Shown: positions 54,153 to 63,374 of the stretch, piece by piece | How positions within the stretch are numbered: position 1 is the first letter of the stretch | Layout of the letters: each line of letters opens with the position of its first letter | Assembly (NCBI RefSeq): GCF_009467825.1 | Contig: NZ_WIOK01000020.1 | Coordinates: 1-64,000, forward strand | Direction of reading: 5' to 3' | Origin: Cyclobacterium xiamenense | GTDB lineage: Bacteria; Bacteroidota; Bacteroidia; Cytophagales; Cyclobacteriaceae | DNA: 64,000 nucleotides | Position numbers and translations under genes: made by a program | The notes under the pieces: generated by a model | What the model was told of the DNA's origin: nothing | Databases searched by the model: none | Seen by the model: only the letters and a program-made list of their open reading frames with translations

Positions 54153-55586
54153 ATGAAACGACCGTATCTTATCATCCTTTCCAGCTTATTTCTTTTTTTT
54201 CTTTCTTTTGGGCAGCTGCTGCTTGCCCAAGAGAAATTTCCTGTAGCCGATGGCTACAAAGGAATTTGGTTTACCCTCGGTCAATTTTCCGAATACGGTG
54301 ATAAATACTCGGGTGGACTGGGTACCTACACCGCGAAGCACATTCCTCTCGCCATCCATGCGCCGGAGGTAAATAAAACATTTTTTGTCTATGGTGGCAC
54401 GCGCTCACCCGAAGAAAAGCACTTGCTATGCATGATCGGTGTATTTGACCACCATACGGGAATGGTTTCCAGACCCGTGGTAGTGCATGACAAAGAAGGT
54501 GTCGATGACCCCCACGATAATCCCAGCCTGGCCCTCGACGAAGAGGGGTACGTGTGGGTGTTTGTCAGTGGGAGAGGCAGACGGAGGATGGGCTATAAAT
54601 ACCGGAGTAGAGAACCGTATAGTGCCGAGTCTTTTGATCTGGTTAGCGAAGAGGAAATGACGTATCCGCAGCCAAAATACCTCGCTGGACTGGGATTTTT
54701 GAATTTGTTCACCAAATATACGGGGGTTCGCGAACTGTACATGGAAACCAGCCCGGATGGCATGGATTGGTCTGAGGATCAGAAGTTAGTTTCTATCAAA
54801 CGAAATGGAGATAAGAACGCGGGGCATTACCAGGTTTCCGGGCAACACGGCGATAAAATTGGCTTTTTCTGCAATTGGCATCCCAATGGAAATGTGGATT
54901 TGCGTACCAATTTGTACTATTTCCAAACAACCGATTTTGGCGAGACCTGGACCGATAGTGAAGGAACGGTACTGGAGGTTCCGGTAGTTAACCTGACCTC
55001 TTCCGGCCTGGTAAAGGAATATTTTAGCCAGAACCGAAACGTGTATTTAAAGGATATCAACTTTGACGCCGAGGGGAATCCCATGGCCTTGTATGTGGAA
55101 GGAATCGGGCATCAGCCCGGCCCTGAAAACGGGTTGCGAAACTGGCACCTGGTGTATTGGGACGGTAGCAGCTGGCAGGACCACCTGATCACCCAGTCGG
55201 ACCAAAATTACGACATGGGGAGCCTTTGGGTAGCAGAAGATGAATGGACGGTTATAGGCCCCACGGCCGATCGTCCGCAGGCCTGGGGAGCCGGGGGAGA
55301 GGTGCAGGTATGGAAAAGCTTCGATCAGGGAAAAACCTGGGAAATGAGCCGTCAGTTGACCCGTAGCAGCAGGCGAAACCACAATTACATTCGGAGAGTT
55401 CAGCAGGGTTCCGACCCTTTTTATTACTTTTGGGCAGACGGAAACCCCAATGAATTTAGCGAAAGTCACCTGTATTTTGGCGACAGCGAAGGCCGGGTAT
55501 GGATGCTGCCTTACGAGATGGAGGAGGACTGGGTAAGGCCCAAAAGGTGGCGAAACGACCTGTTTAACCGTTGGTTTTCCCGGTAA
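54153..55586 (+). CDS. Secreted BNR-type beta-propeller protein, ulvan-lyase (PL24/PL25)-like
   Basis: This 477-residue secreted protein has a signal peptide ending in LLAQ and a repeated BNR-like propeller (SPDGMDW, TTDFGETWT, SFDQGKTWE). YSGGLGTYTAKHIPLAI and VDDPHDNPSLALDEEGYVWVFVSGRG resemble segments I recall from PL24/PL25 ulvan lyases and BNR-4 proteins; the histidine in DDPHDN (residue 121) would then be catalytic. If correct, it cleaves a uronic-acid-containing sulfated algal polysaccharide by beta-elimination. The alternative is a sialidase-like or binding protein. The ATG at 54153 is preferred to a TTG three codons upstream. The gene is monocistronic. Confidence 0.75.
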   Translation: MKRPYLIILSSLFLFFLSFGQLLLAQEKFPVADGYKGIWFTLGQFSEYGDKYSGGLGTYTAKHIPLAIHAPEVNKTFFVYGGTRSPEEKHLLCMIGVFDHHTGMVSRPVVVHDKEGVDDPHDNPSLALDEEGYVWVFVSGRGRRRMGYKYRSREPYSAESFDLVSEEEMTYPQPKYLAGLGFLNLFTKYTGVRELYMETSPDGMDWSEDQKLVSIKRNGDKNAGHYQVSGQHGDKIGFFCNWHPNGNVDLRTNLYYFQTTDFGETWTDSEGTVLEVPVVNLTSSGLVKEYFSQNRNVYLKDINFDAEGNPMALYVEGIGHQPGPENGLRNWHLVYWDGSSWQDHLITQSDQNYDMGSLWVAEDEWTVIGPTADRPQAWGAGGEVQVWKSFDQGKTWEMSRQLTRSSRRNHNYIRRVQQGSDPFYYFWADGNPNEFSESHLYFGDSEGRVWMLPYEMEEDWVRPKRWRNDLFNRWFSR

Positions 55587-55911
55587 CGTTTTTATCCGAA
55601 TATCTCCTCAATCCCTTTTAGTCAAATCGTTTTATGCGTTGGTGCGAGGCTGTTGGTATACGTGGAGTGGTACGGTATGCGTTGCCGGTTTTATGGATGC
55701 GTGTGAATCATGCATTTGCCAGGTACTCCCGTGGTACCTCCATGTTGAAGTAAACGTTTTCGGGCCTTGCCCATATCGAAACATCAGCGAACCGGTTCAG
55801 GAAAGATAATTATTTCCCAGTTCTTACCTCGCCGTTGAAGATAGGTTTTCTTTTGAGTTTTTTACAAGTAGCTACAAAGAGCTATTGGATTAGGAGGCAA
55901 AATAAGCAATT
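55587..55911. other. Intergenic region before BCCT transporter
   Basis: No gene is supported in these 325 bases. A small inverted repeat, aggtac (55721-55726) and gtacct (55734-55739), is present. A Shine-Dalgarno-like aggagg lies at 55892-55897, which is unusual in this window and supports the GTG start at 55912. Confidence 0.45.
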
Positions 55912-57414
55912 GTGTATATTGTGGGTCATGAACTAATTCAAGAACTTGTGAGCGCTTACCGACAGCCAACTTTTCTCTATTCCTTCCTTGCCAGCCTGCT
56001 GTTCCTGCTGATGGCGTTTTTATTTCCTACCGGATTCAGGGAATGGCTCGGAGAAGTAGCGCGCAGCACCCTCTTCTATTTTGGCGATTTCTACCTGCTG
56101 CTCGGATTATTTATGGTTCTGGTATTGCTAGGCATCGCCTTGTCTCCCTGGGGGAAAATTACCCTGGGAGAGGGACCTCTGGCCTATGGCTGGTTCTCCT
56201 GGGTAGCCATGCTCTACAGCACGGGAATGGGGGCTGGATTAATGCTTCGAGCGGTTCAGGAACCGGTATTTTACTATACGCAACCGCCACGAGCATCCGA
56301 ATGGACTCCAGAAGTTTTTGCCTTGGAATACACTTTTTTCCATTGGGGGCTTACCCCCTGGGCATTTTATGGGATGTTTGGGCTGATCATCGGCTACCTC
56401 GTATACGGCAAGTCACGTCGCATGCTTAGTTCCTCCATCCTGAATGACCGGTACCAACGGTCCTGGCTGACAGTCCCTATCGATGTAGTGACCATTCTTA
56501 GTACCCTATTTGGGGTGGTAGGAGCGGTAGGGCTGGGCAGCCGACAGCTACTCGCTGGATTTAGTGAAATCCTGATTCCCATTGAGTTGAGTTACCTAAA
56601 TAATTCCTACCTGGTGCTTTTTCTGGGATCCCTGGCCACCATTTCGGCATTTTCCGGACTAAGTCGGGGTATACGGAACATCTCCCGGTTTAACATTGGA
56701 ATGGCCCTCTTTCTGCTAGTTTTCACCTTGGTAGCCGGAGATACCTGGCACATGGCCGTAAACTTTACCTCGGCGCTTGGCGCGTATCTTTACGATTTTT
56801 TACCCATGAGCGTAAATGCCGGGGCAATGCGGGTATCCGAGGATTTTTTGATGGATTGGACCTATTTCTATTGGGCATTTTGGCTTTCCTGGGCGCCATT
56901 TACCGGGGTATTTATCGCCCGGATTTCCAAAGGCAGAACCTTCCGGGAATTCATCTTTGGGGTTTTATTGGTGCCTTCTCTCGGAACCTTTGCCTGGTTT
57001 GCTGTATTTGGAAGCGAAGCCTTTTTGCAGATCGGATTGCCCGAATCTTACCAGGGGCAGTTTGATTCCCTTTACAACTCAATTTTTCTGTTTTTTAACG
57101 GGCTCCCCCTGACGCAATTACTGCAGCCTCTTTCCTTGTTGCTGGTGTTTACTTTTCTTATCACCTCCATCGACTCTGCAATTTTTGTATTGGGCATGTT
57201 TGCCGATAACGGGAACAACGAGCCAAGAAGGAGAAATTTACTGGTATGGGGAACAATCCTCGTTTTATTTACCGTCGCCACACTCTTTATCGGCAAAGAC
57301 CAGCTATTGGCCTCCATCAGCCAACTGTTACTTGTCATGGCCCTGCCTTTTAGTTGGATTTACTTGCTGATGCTGGGTGCATTTCTCTATTCCCTGTACA
57401 AAAAAAGCCCATGA
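55912..57414 (+). CDS. BCCT-family (betaine/carnitine/choline) transporter
   Basis: This 500-residue integral membrane protein has about twelve hydrophobic helices and BCCT signatures: MLYSTGMGAGLM, EPVFYYTQPP, FHWGLTPWAFYG and WLSWAPFTGVFIARISKGR. Members import quaternary ammonium compounds such as betaine, choline or carnitine by proton or sodium symport, often for osmoprotection. It starts with GTG at 55912, preceded by aggagg at 55892-55897. Its stop overlaps the start of the GH113-like lipoprotein by four bases, an unusual partner for a BCCT carrier. The actual substrate may therefore differ from betaine. Confidence 0.9.
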   Translation: MYIVGHELIQELVSAYRQPTFLYSFLASLLFLLMAFLFPTGFREWLGEVARSTLFYFGDFYLLLGLFMVLVLLGIALSPWGKITLGEGPLAYGWFSWVAMLYSTGMGAGLMLRAVQEPVFYYTQPPRASEWTPEVFALEYTFFHWGLTPWAFYGMFGLIIGYLVYGKSRRMLSSSILNDRYQRSWLTVPIDVVTILSTLFGVVGAVGLGSRQLLAGFSEILIPIELSYLNNSYLVLFLGSLATISAFSGLSRGIRNISRFNIGMALFLLVFTLVAGDTWHMAVNFTSALGAYLYDFLPMSVNAGAMRVSEDFLMDWTYFYWAFWLSWAPFTGVFIARISKGRTFREFIFGVLLVPSLGTFAWFAVFGSEAFLQIGLPESYQGQFDSLYNSIFLFFNGLPLTQLLQPLSLLLVFTFLITSIDSAIFVLGMFADNGNNEPRRRNLLVWGTILVLFTVATLFIGKDQLLASISQLLLVMALPFSWIYLLMLGAFLYSLYKKSP

Positions 57415-58484
57415 TGAGCCTGAAAACGAATATCGGATACCAGCTGCTTTACAGCTGCCTGCTGCTACCGCCACTTTTGGCCTGTTCCGCAAGCAAAACC
57501 AATGAGACCTTGCCTTCCCTGGACGGGGAAAAACACAGAGGTGTATGTTGGGTAGCTAGTCCCAACCCCCTGCTGGGCGGAGAACTGGCAGCCCTGTCGG
57601 AAACGGGTGCCAGCCATATTTCCCAAACGCCTTTTGGCTGGCAGGCCGATATTGCAGCTCCGGAACTGCGTTGGGAAACCCACACGGACAAGATGTGGTG
57701 GGGAGAAAGTACCACCGGACTGCAAGCGACGGTCGATTCGGCAGCTGAATTGGGCCTAAGGAGCATGTTAAAGCCTCATTTATGGGTACGGGGTTCCTGG
57801 CCAGGTGAAATCGCCATGAAAACCGAAACAGATTGGAAGCGTTGGTTTCACAACTACAAAGAATTTATTCTGTATTATGCCCAGTTTGCAGAGGCAAATG
57901 CCCTGCCCCTGCTTTGTGTAGGTACCGAATTGGAAAAAACGAGTCATCGGGAAAACGATGGGAGAGCCATCATCGCGGCGGTGAGGGAGATTTATTCGGG
58001 CAAGCTGACCTACGCCGCCAATTTTACTGAATACGAAAAGGTTCGCTTTTGGGACGCGCTGGATTACATAGGCGTGCAGGCCTACTTTCCCTTGGCAGAA
58101 GGTTCGGATCCGGATCTGGCTCAGCTGCACCGGGGTTGGGAAAAAGTATTGCCAACACTGGACAAGGTCAGCCGGAGCTTTCAAAAGCCTATTTTGTTTA
58201 CCGAACTTGGCTATTGCGATACACGCGATGCCGCCCAGGAACCCTGGCTCTGGCCCAACCAGCGAAAGAATGCCACACTATCTCAGGAAATTCAAGCACG
58301 TTGCTACCAGGCTTTTTTCGAAGCAGTCTGGGACAAACCCTGGTTTCAAGGAGTGTATTTCTGGAAATGGTACCCCCGCTCGCGGGATCGCGTACCGGAT
58401 TTTAGCCCCCAAAACAAACTCGCCCAAGGGGTCATGAAAGCGTTTTTTAGGGAGCAGGCAGTCTCTGCTAGCGGAAGCCGTTGA
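57411..58484 (+). CDS. GH113-like glycoside hydrolase, predicted lipoprotein
   Basis: This 357-residue protein has a lipobox LLAC (cysteine 25) and a TIM-barrel related to family GH113 beta-mannanases. HRGVCWVASP begins the mature domain, LCVGTELE holds the likely acid/base glutamate (173), VQAYFPL follows, and FTELGYC holds the likely nucleophile (265). It probably cleaves a beta-linked mannan or a similar polymer at the cell surface or in the periplasm. The ATG at 57411 overlaps the BCCT stop (ATGA), so the two are translationally coupled. Its 3' end faces the TspO-like gene with 17 bases between the two stops. Confidence 0.82.
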   Translation: MMSLKTNIGYQLLYSCLLLPPLLACSASKTNETLPSLDGEKHRGVCWVASPNPLLGGELAALSETGASHISQTPFGWQADIAAPELRWETHTDKMWWGESTTGLQATVDSAAELGLRSMLKPHLWVRGSWPGEIAMKTETDWKRWFHNYKEFILYYAQFAEANALPLLCVGTELEKTSHRENDGRAIIAAVREIYSGKLTYAANFTEYEKVRFWDALDYIGVQAYFPLAEGSDPDLAQLHRGWEKVLPTLDKVSRSFQKPILFTELGYCDTRDAAQEPWLWPNQRKNATLSQEIQARCYQAFFEAVWDKPWFQGVYFWKWYPRSRDRVPDFSPQNKLAQGVMKAFFREQAVSASGSR

Positions 58485-58501
58485 GTCGATTCCTCAACGA
58501 A

Positions 58502-59302
58502 TCAGTACTTCCATTCTCCTTTTTTCATCTTCACCAGTGGGGAGGTGTCTCGGTGGATATAGCCGTGCACACCGGCGGTGAGGAGCAACATCAGGGCCAC
58601 CGCTGCAGCCAGCATACCGATAGTCGGCGCTTGCTCCCATTTGCTTACAGCAATGGCTCCAATCCCCCAGGCACCGACCAGGGCCGCTTCGCGCATGTTC
58701 CGATACAGGGTCAACAGCATGTATATCGCCGCTGCTACCAGTAAGATGACCACAGCCCAGACCGTATCGGTTTCCGGTTGGCCGGAGAATCCCAGACTAC
58801 GCAGGACCACGGAGGTATTGAGCACGGTGGCCAGTATGACCCAACCGGTGTAAATACAAATGGGCCACCACACCCAAAATAGGATACGCAAAGGAACATC
58901 GTCCAATTCTAGCCTGAAGTTGATCACCAATCGAATCAAGGCCAGTAACAGGCCAGCGATAAGCAATAGGGATAGCCAAAGATGTCCGGAAGTCCAGGCC
59001 CAGACCCAAAGCGCATTGCTTAGATTCGCCAGTGAAAACCAGATGCCGGCGGGAAGAAGGGCGGTGGCGGAATTTCCCGTCAAATAGCCTTGCCATTGGA
59101 ATACCAAAAAAGCCAGCCAGCCCAGATAGATTAACCCCCAAATGGAAAAGGCGTACCCAGCCGGCGTCAGCAAGGTTTGGTAATCGGCGCTGACCTCACC
59201 GACCGTGCTGCCGAAGTAATCCCCGGAGCTTCCCAGATAATTGAAGAGCAATACTACGAAAAAGGTTACACTATTGATAACTAACAGAGGTAATGGTTTC
59301 AT
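58502..59302 (-). CDS. TspO/MBR-related tryptophan-rich membrane protein
   Basis: This 266-residue protein has about eight hydrophobic segments. LTPAGYAFSIWGLIYLGW is the typical start of the TspO/MBR-like fold, and tryptophans are frequent (NALWVWAWTSGHLW, FWVWWPICIYTGW). It is longer than classical five-helix TspO (about 160 residues) and belongs to the extended tryptophan-rich family found in many bacteria. Its role is not established; relatives bind tetrapyrroles or sterol-like ligands. It lies 31 bases downstream of the MFS transporter on the same strand and probably shares its operon. Confidence 0.82.
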   Translation of the reverse strand: MKPLPLLVINSVTFFVVLLFNYLGSSGDYFGSTVGEVSADYQTLLTPAGYAFSIWGLIYLGWLAFLVFQWQGYLTGNSATALLPAGIWFSLANLSNALWVWAWTSGHLWLSLLLIAGLLLALIRLVINFRLELDDVPLRILFWVWWPICIYTGWVILATVLNTSVVLRSLGFSGQPETDTVWAVVILLVAAAIYMLLTLYRNMREAALVGAWGIGAIAVSKWEQAPTIGMLAAAVALMLLLTAGVHGYIHRDTSPLVKMKKGEWKY

Positions 59303-59333
59303 GATCGATTAATTTTATGGTACGTGTTTGGGA

Positions 59334-60584
59334 TTAATTTCTCTCCCAGAGGAGTGCGGATTTTTTTATGGCTCGATAGGTCCTTTTGCGTAGCAAAGGC
59401 AAACTTTTGGCATAATAACCTGCCAGGAGCAGCACGCCAATGCTTCCACAGAAGACGGTTAGCGGCGCGCCTATCGTATCGCTTATCCAGCCGATCAAAA
59501 AGCTGCCCAGCGACAAGGAACCCATAAATAGCATGATGTAAAAGCTCAATACCCGTCCTCGTTTCTCCTCCGGTGAAATCGTCTGAAGCAGGGTATTGGA
59601 TCCCGTAAATACAATGACCCTGCCCAGTCCGGTGGTTACCAACGCAAGTAAGGATACCCACAATAGCGTACTAAACGAGAAAACGGCAAGACCGAGTGCA
59701 AATAGAAGGGTACCCAGGAGAATCAATTTGTCCAAACCCAGTGCATTTTTTTTGGTACTCACAAAAACGGCTCCAATTAGGGAGCCCACCCCAACAGCGC
59801 TGGTCATGTATCCAAAAATAACGGCCCCTCCGTCAAAAACATCCGCAGCAAATACAGGCAAAACCACCATGTACGAGACACCGACCAGGGTAAGTCCGGC
59901 CACAAACAGGATGATGAAGCGGATGTGCCTGGTAGAGATGGCATAGGCTGCGCCTTCGGCAAATTCTTTGGTAAACCGTTTGGCAGGTAGTTTTTTTGGG
60001 TTGGGGCGGTAATCAATACCGGAAAAAAAAGCAACCACAGAAAAGCTTGCCAGCGCATACATCAGAAAACAATACCCTTCTCCGATAAGGGGAATCAACA
60101 CTCCTGCCAGGGCCGGCCCCAGGATGCGTGCGGTATTGAATAGGGAGGAGTTTAATGCAATGGCATTTGTTAGGTAGTTTTTATCTTCGACCAGATCGTT
60201 GACAAAAGCATGCCTGGAAGGCATTTCCAGCCCGCTAACCAGACCAAACAGGATTTCCAATCCAAGCAATAGTTCAAAATTTATCTGGTCTGCCAGCGTA
60301 AGGAACGCCAATACCGCCGCATTCACGGCAATGATGGATTGGCACACCATCAGCAAGCGGTGCTTGTTGTACCGATCTGCCAGTACACCAGCTACCGTGG
60401 AAAACAGAAAGGCCGAAATTTCCCGCGAAAAAGAAACCAGGCCCAGGAGCAAGGCAGAACCGGTAATCCGGTATACCAGCCAGCCCACCGCTACCTGTTT
60501 CATCATGTTTCCCAGGTTGGAAAAAGCCTGCCCCGCAAAGAAAAACCGGTAATTTTTTGAGGACAGTGACTTAAAAATCATCAT
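59334..60584 (-). CDS. Major facilitator superfamily transporter (EntS/MFS_3-like)
   Basis: This 416-residue carrier has twelve predicted helices and the MFS loop motif GVLADRYNKHRLL between helices 2 and 3. FRFFFAGQAFSNLGNMM and VGWLVYRITGSALLLGLV are typical of the enterobactin-exporter-like MFS_3 group. It probably exports small molecules or drugs; the substrate is unknown. It lies between the GH3-type enzyme upstream (99 bases) and the TspO-like gene downstream (31 bases), so the three could be co-transcribed on the minus strand. Confidence 0.9.
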   Translation of the reverse strand: MMIFKSLSSKNYRFFFAGQAFSNLGNMMKQVAVGWLVYRITGSALLLGLVSFSREISAFLFSTVAGVLADRYNKHRLLMVCQSIIAVNAAVLAFLTLADQINFELLLGLEILFGLVSGLEMPSRHAFVNDLVEDKNYLTNAIALNSSLFNTARILGPALAGVLIPLIGEGYCFLMYALASFSVVAFFSGIDYRPNPKKLPAKRFTKEFAEGAAYAISTRHIRFIILFVAGLTLVGVSYMVVLPVFAADVFDGGAVIFGYMTSAVGVGSLIGAVFVSTKKNALGLDKLILLGTLLFALGLAVFSFSTLLWVSLLALVTTGLGRVIVFTGSNTLLQTISPEEKRGRVLSFYIMLFMGSLSLGSFLIGWISDTIGAPLTVFCGSIGVLLLAGYYAKSLPLLRKRTYRAIKKSALLWERN

Positions 60585-60683
60585 GGTGTTTCCAGGTAGT
60601 TCCTTTCTTTACGATTGCTTCCTCCCCAGGAGATTACACTCAAATGTAAAGCTATTTTGGCAGAAACCTGTGGAAAATCGGTT

Positions 60684-62222
60684 TCAGTATTGCTGCAGGT
60701 ATCCCGCTTCTTCCAAAAACGATTCCCAATCAACAAAGGTATTTTCTTTCATGACGCGGGGAAATTTCGTTTGCCCGCCTTTCTTTTTTTGTTTTTCACT
60801 GTATGCAATAAAGGCTCCGGCCGGAATCAGTATGGCTTCTACCGATTCCAGCGCTTTTTTTCGGGCAACCTGGTAGTTTTTATTGGTTTCCTTCAGGAAT
60901 TGATCCAAAAATTCCGTTACCTCCCGATTCTCCGCCTCTCCGGATTCCTTTCCCAGGTACCAACGATGGAGGTAGGCGCCGTTTTCCTGAACCGCACTCA
61001 CGGTATATTCCGGGACGGCCAGGCCGAATTTTTCCTGAAGCGCTTCCATCGCCTGGTCCATTTGGTGAACACTTAGCTGGCTTCCGACCACATTTAGGAA
61101 AAACTTGGTACGCCCGGTGATTTTGATTTCCGCTTGCTCTTTGTCGGTAAACGCTACGGTGTCACCGATCATGTACCGCCAGGCTCCGGCTACGGTAGAA
61201 ATGATCAAGATGTATTCGGTGTTTTCTTTTACTTCACCGATGGTCAAGGCTTTTGCATCGGGTCGAACACTTCCTTTTTCGTCTAGATTTTCGGGCGTAA
61301 ATGGAACAAACTCAAAAAAGACGCCATTGTCCAACACCAATCCCATCGAATCCGTTTCGGGTCTTTGTTGAAAGGCAAGAAACCCCTCCGAAGCCAGGTA
61401 GGTGTCGATGTATACCAGGGGATGTCTCAGGTTTTTCTCGAAACTTTTTCGGTGGGGTTCAAATGCCACGCCGCCGGGCGTGTATACCTTCAAGTTGGGC
61501 CATAGGTCATGGATCGTCTCCACCTGATGGTAGGCAATCACCCGTTTCATCATCAATTCAATCCAGGAAGGGATACCGGAAATGCTGCCGATATCCCAGT
61601 CCCTGGCTTGTTCGGCTATCTTCTCGATGCGCTCGTCCCAATCTTCGATGGCAGCGATTTCCGGGCCGGGTTTGTAGAAATTGCTGAACCAAAAAGGAAT
61701 CTGGCTGGCACTGATACCACTTATTTCGCCTTCCAGAAAGCCTTCGTTTTCTTTTAGGTCCGTTGAACTTCCCAGCATCATGATTTGTCGTTCGAAAAAG
61801 TCCGCCGGAAGGTCGTAATGGGACAGGCTCATGATTTGCTGGACCCCCGTTTTCCGTATGGCATCGAGCATGTCGTCCGTCACGGGAATGTATTTGCTTT
61901 TGCTGGTCGTTCCGGAACTAACCGCAAAAAAGCGGTTGATCCCCGGCCAGGTGATGTCCCGATGCCCCTCCCGGATTTTGCACCACCACTGTGCATACAG
62001 GGTATCGTAATCAAAAAACGGCACGTTGGTTTGAAACCCGGAGATGGGGTTTTCGGCACCGAGCAGAAGGTCAAATCCATGGTACTTCCCAAAGGAGGTA
62101 TCTTTGGCCTTCTCCAGCAATTCCTTTAATACTTTTTCCTGTTTTTCAATGGGGGTAGCGTCGGAATTCAACTTTCCTCCCAGTTCGATTGCTTTTTTTA
62201 CTAGTTCACCAATTACGGGCAT
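60684..62222 (-). CDS. GH3 auxin-responsive-promoter-family acyl-adenylating enzyme
   Basis: This 512-residue protein belongs to the GH3 family (unrelated to glycoside hydrolase 3), an ANL-type ligase fold. The ATP-binding P-loop FAVSSGTTSKSKYIP is clear, and SGIPSWIELMMKR, YTPGGVAFEP and YMIGDTVAFTD are typical. Plant members conjugate carboxylates such as auxin or jasmonate to amino acids; bacterial functions are mostly unknown. Proteins of this type are common single-copy genes in Bacteroidota. It is cytoplasmic and divergently transcribed from the S-component-like gene at 62391. Confidence 0.9.
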   Translation of the reverse strand: MPVIGELVKKAIELGGKLNSDATPIEKQEKVLKELLEKAKDTSFGKYHGFDLLLGAENPISGFQTNVPFFDYDTLYAQWWCKIREGHRDITWPGINRFFAVSSGTTSKSKYIPVTDDMLDAIRKTGVQQIMSLSHYDLPADFFERQIMMLGSSTDLKENEGFLEGEISGISASQIPFWFSNFYKPGPEIAAIEDWDERIEKIAEQARDWDIGSISGIPSWIELMMKRVIAYHQVETIHDLWPNLKVYTPGGVAFEPHRKSFEKNLRHPLVYIDTYLASEGFLAFQQRPETDSMGLVLDNGVFFEFVPFTPENLDEKGSVRPDAKALTIGEVKENTEYILIISTVAGAWRYMIGDTVAFTDKEQAEIKITGRTKFFLNVVGSQLSVHQMDQAMEALQEKFGLAVPEYTVSAVQENGAYLHRWYLGKESGEAENREVTEFLDQFLKETNKNYQVARKKALESVEAILIPAGAFIAYSEKQKKKGGQTKFPRVMKENTFVDWESFLEEAGYLQQY

Positions 62223-62390
62223 AATGCTATTGCTAAGAATGATTCATGTGGGTTAATGGCTATTCCGGAACAATTATCAGACCAGAAATTTCGTTGCGTA
62301 GAGGAAGGTGAATGGACCGATTCTGTTCCCAAAAATTGTACGCATGAAATATTTTAATTACATTATCCCCAACAAATTATCCACGTTCCC

Positions 62391-62918
62391 ATGATACACT
62401 CTATAAGCGAATATTACAAAAGCAGTCCGGCTTTGTTTGTGTTTATGACATTAACGGCTGCCGTTCTGTTTCCCTTGCTGGTCCACGTAGCCCCTCCGAT
62501 ACAGGGAAGCCCCACGGGCGCCGTTCTTTTGCCCCTGTTTTACGTTCCGTTGATTGCCCTGGTCCTGACAGACAAGGTGCCGGCTTTACTGGCCGCTATC
62601 GTTTCTCCTTCGTTGAATTTTTTAATTACCGGAAACGAGCAATGGTCACTTTTGCTACTCCTAACGGTTGAATTGACCGTTTTTACCCTGATACTCCAGT
62701 TTCTGTTCTCCAGAGGAAGGTCGTATTGGGCAGTGATTACCGCCATTGTACTCGCCAAAGCACTGGGTGCCGGACTTATCCTGGCCTTTGGCCTGATGCC
62801 GGTCGCACCCTTTGCCTATTTCAGCCAATCCTTATCTACCGGATTGCCTGGGATACTGATGCTGCTGTTGTTGGGTTTTTTGTTACTGGGCAAGAAAAAA
62901 AATCCAACCCGTACCTAA
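62391..62918 (+). CDS. Membrane protein resembling ECF-transporter S components
   Basis: This 175-residue protein has five or six hydrophobic helices. The first half (LTAAVLFPLLVHVAPP, GAVLLPLFYVPLIALVL) looks like the substrate-binding S components of energy-coupling-factor vitamin transporters, although no ATPase or T component lies in the window. The resemblance is by pattern only. The phosphoribosyltransferase starts 33 bases after it and a TonB-dependent receptor follows, so the three may form one uptake or salvage unit. Confidence 0.7.
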   Translation: MIHSISEYYKSSPALFVFMTLTAAVLFPLLVHVAPPIQGSPTGAVLLPLFYVPLIALVLTDKVPALLAAIVSPSLNFLITGNEQWSLLLLLTVELTVFTLILQFLFSRGRSYWAVITAIVLAKALGAGLILAFGLMPVAPFAYFSQSLSTGLPGILMLLLLGFLLLGKKKNPTRT

Positions 62919-62951
62919 AAGCGAATGCTTCTCAGGCCTTAAAATGAACCT

Positions 62952-63374
62952 ATGTCGGAAAAATTGGATATTTCTTTTGATGCCATCAGTGAAGCACTGC
63001 ACGGATTTGACTTTCCGGAAGTAGATCTGGTTCTGGGAATCGCCAGGGGAGGAACACCCCCTGCCTGCATGATTGCGCATCAGCTGGGAGCGGCGTTGAA
63101 AATTGTCCGCATTAGTCACCGAAACGATGCCAACGAGCCATTGTACCAGGAACCAGTGGTTGTTTCTGATTTTGACTGGGATTTATTTAGCCACCACCGG
63201 ATCCTGATCGTGGACGACGTATCGGTCACCGGAAAAACCATGGCGGCGGTGAAGGAACGGCTTTCCGGCCACGAAGTACACACGTTTGTTTTGAAAGGGA
63301 CAGCAGACTACGTCTTGTTTCCCAAAGTAAAGTCTTGTGTGGCCTGGCCCTGGAAAAACACGATCGATGCATGA
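62952..63374 (+). CDS. Phosphoribosyltransferase-domain protein
   Basis: This 140-residue cytoplasmic protein has a type I phosphoribosyltransferase fold. The PRPP loop ILIVDDVSVTGKTM is at residues 84-97, and VLGIARGGTPPA near residue 28 forms the pyrophosphate loop. It is short, and the hood region that sets base specificity is small, so the acceptor cannot be predicted; purine or pyrimidine salvage are possibilities. It lies 33 bases after the membrane protein and its stop overlaps the TonB-receptor start by four bases (ATGA). Confidence 0.85.
   Translation: MSEKLDISFDAISEALHGFDFPEVDLVLGIARGGTPPACMIAHQLGAALKIVRISHRNDANEPLYQEPVVVSDFDWDLFSHHRILIVDDVSVTGKTMAAVKERLSGHEVHTFVLKGTADYVLFPKVKSCVAWPWKNTIDA

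Noticed and set aside
58479-58499. Seven-base-pair hairpin between convergent GH113-like and TspO-like genes
   Set aside because: Position suits a shared terminator, but no T run follows on either side.
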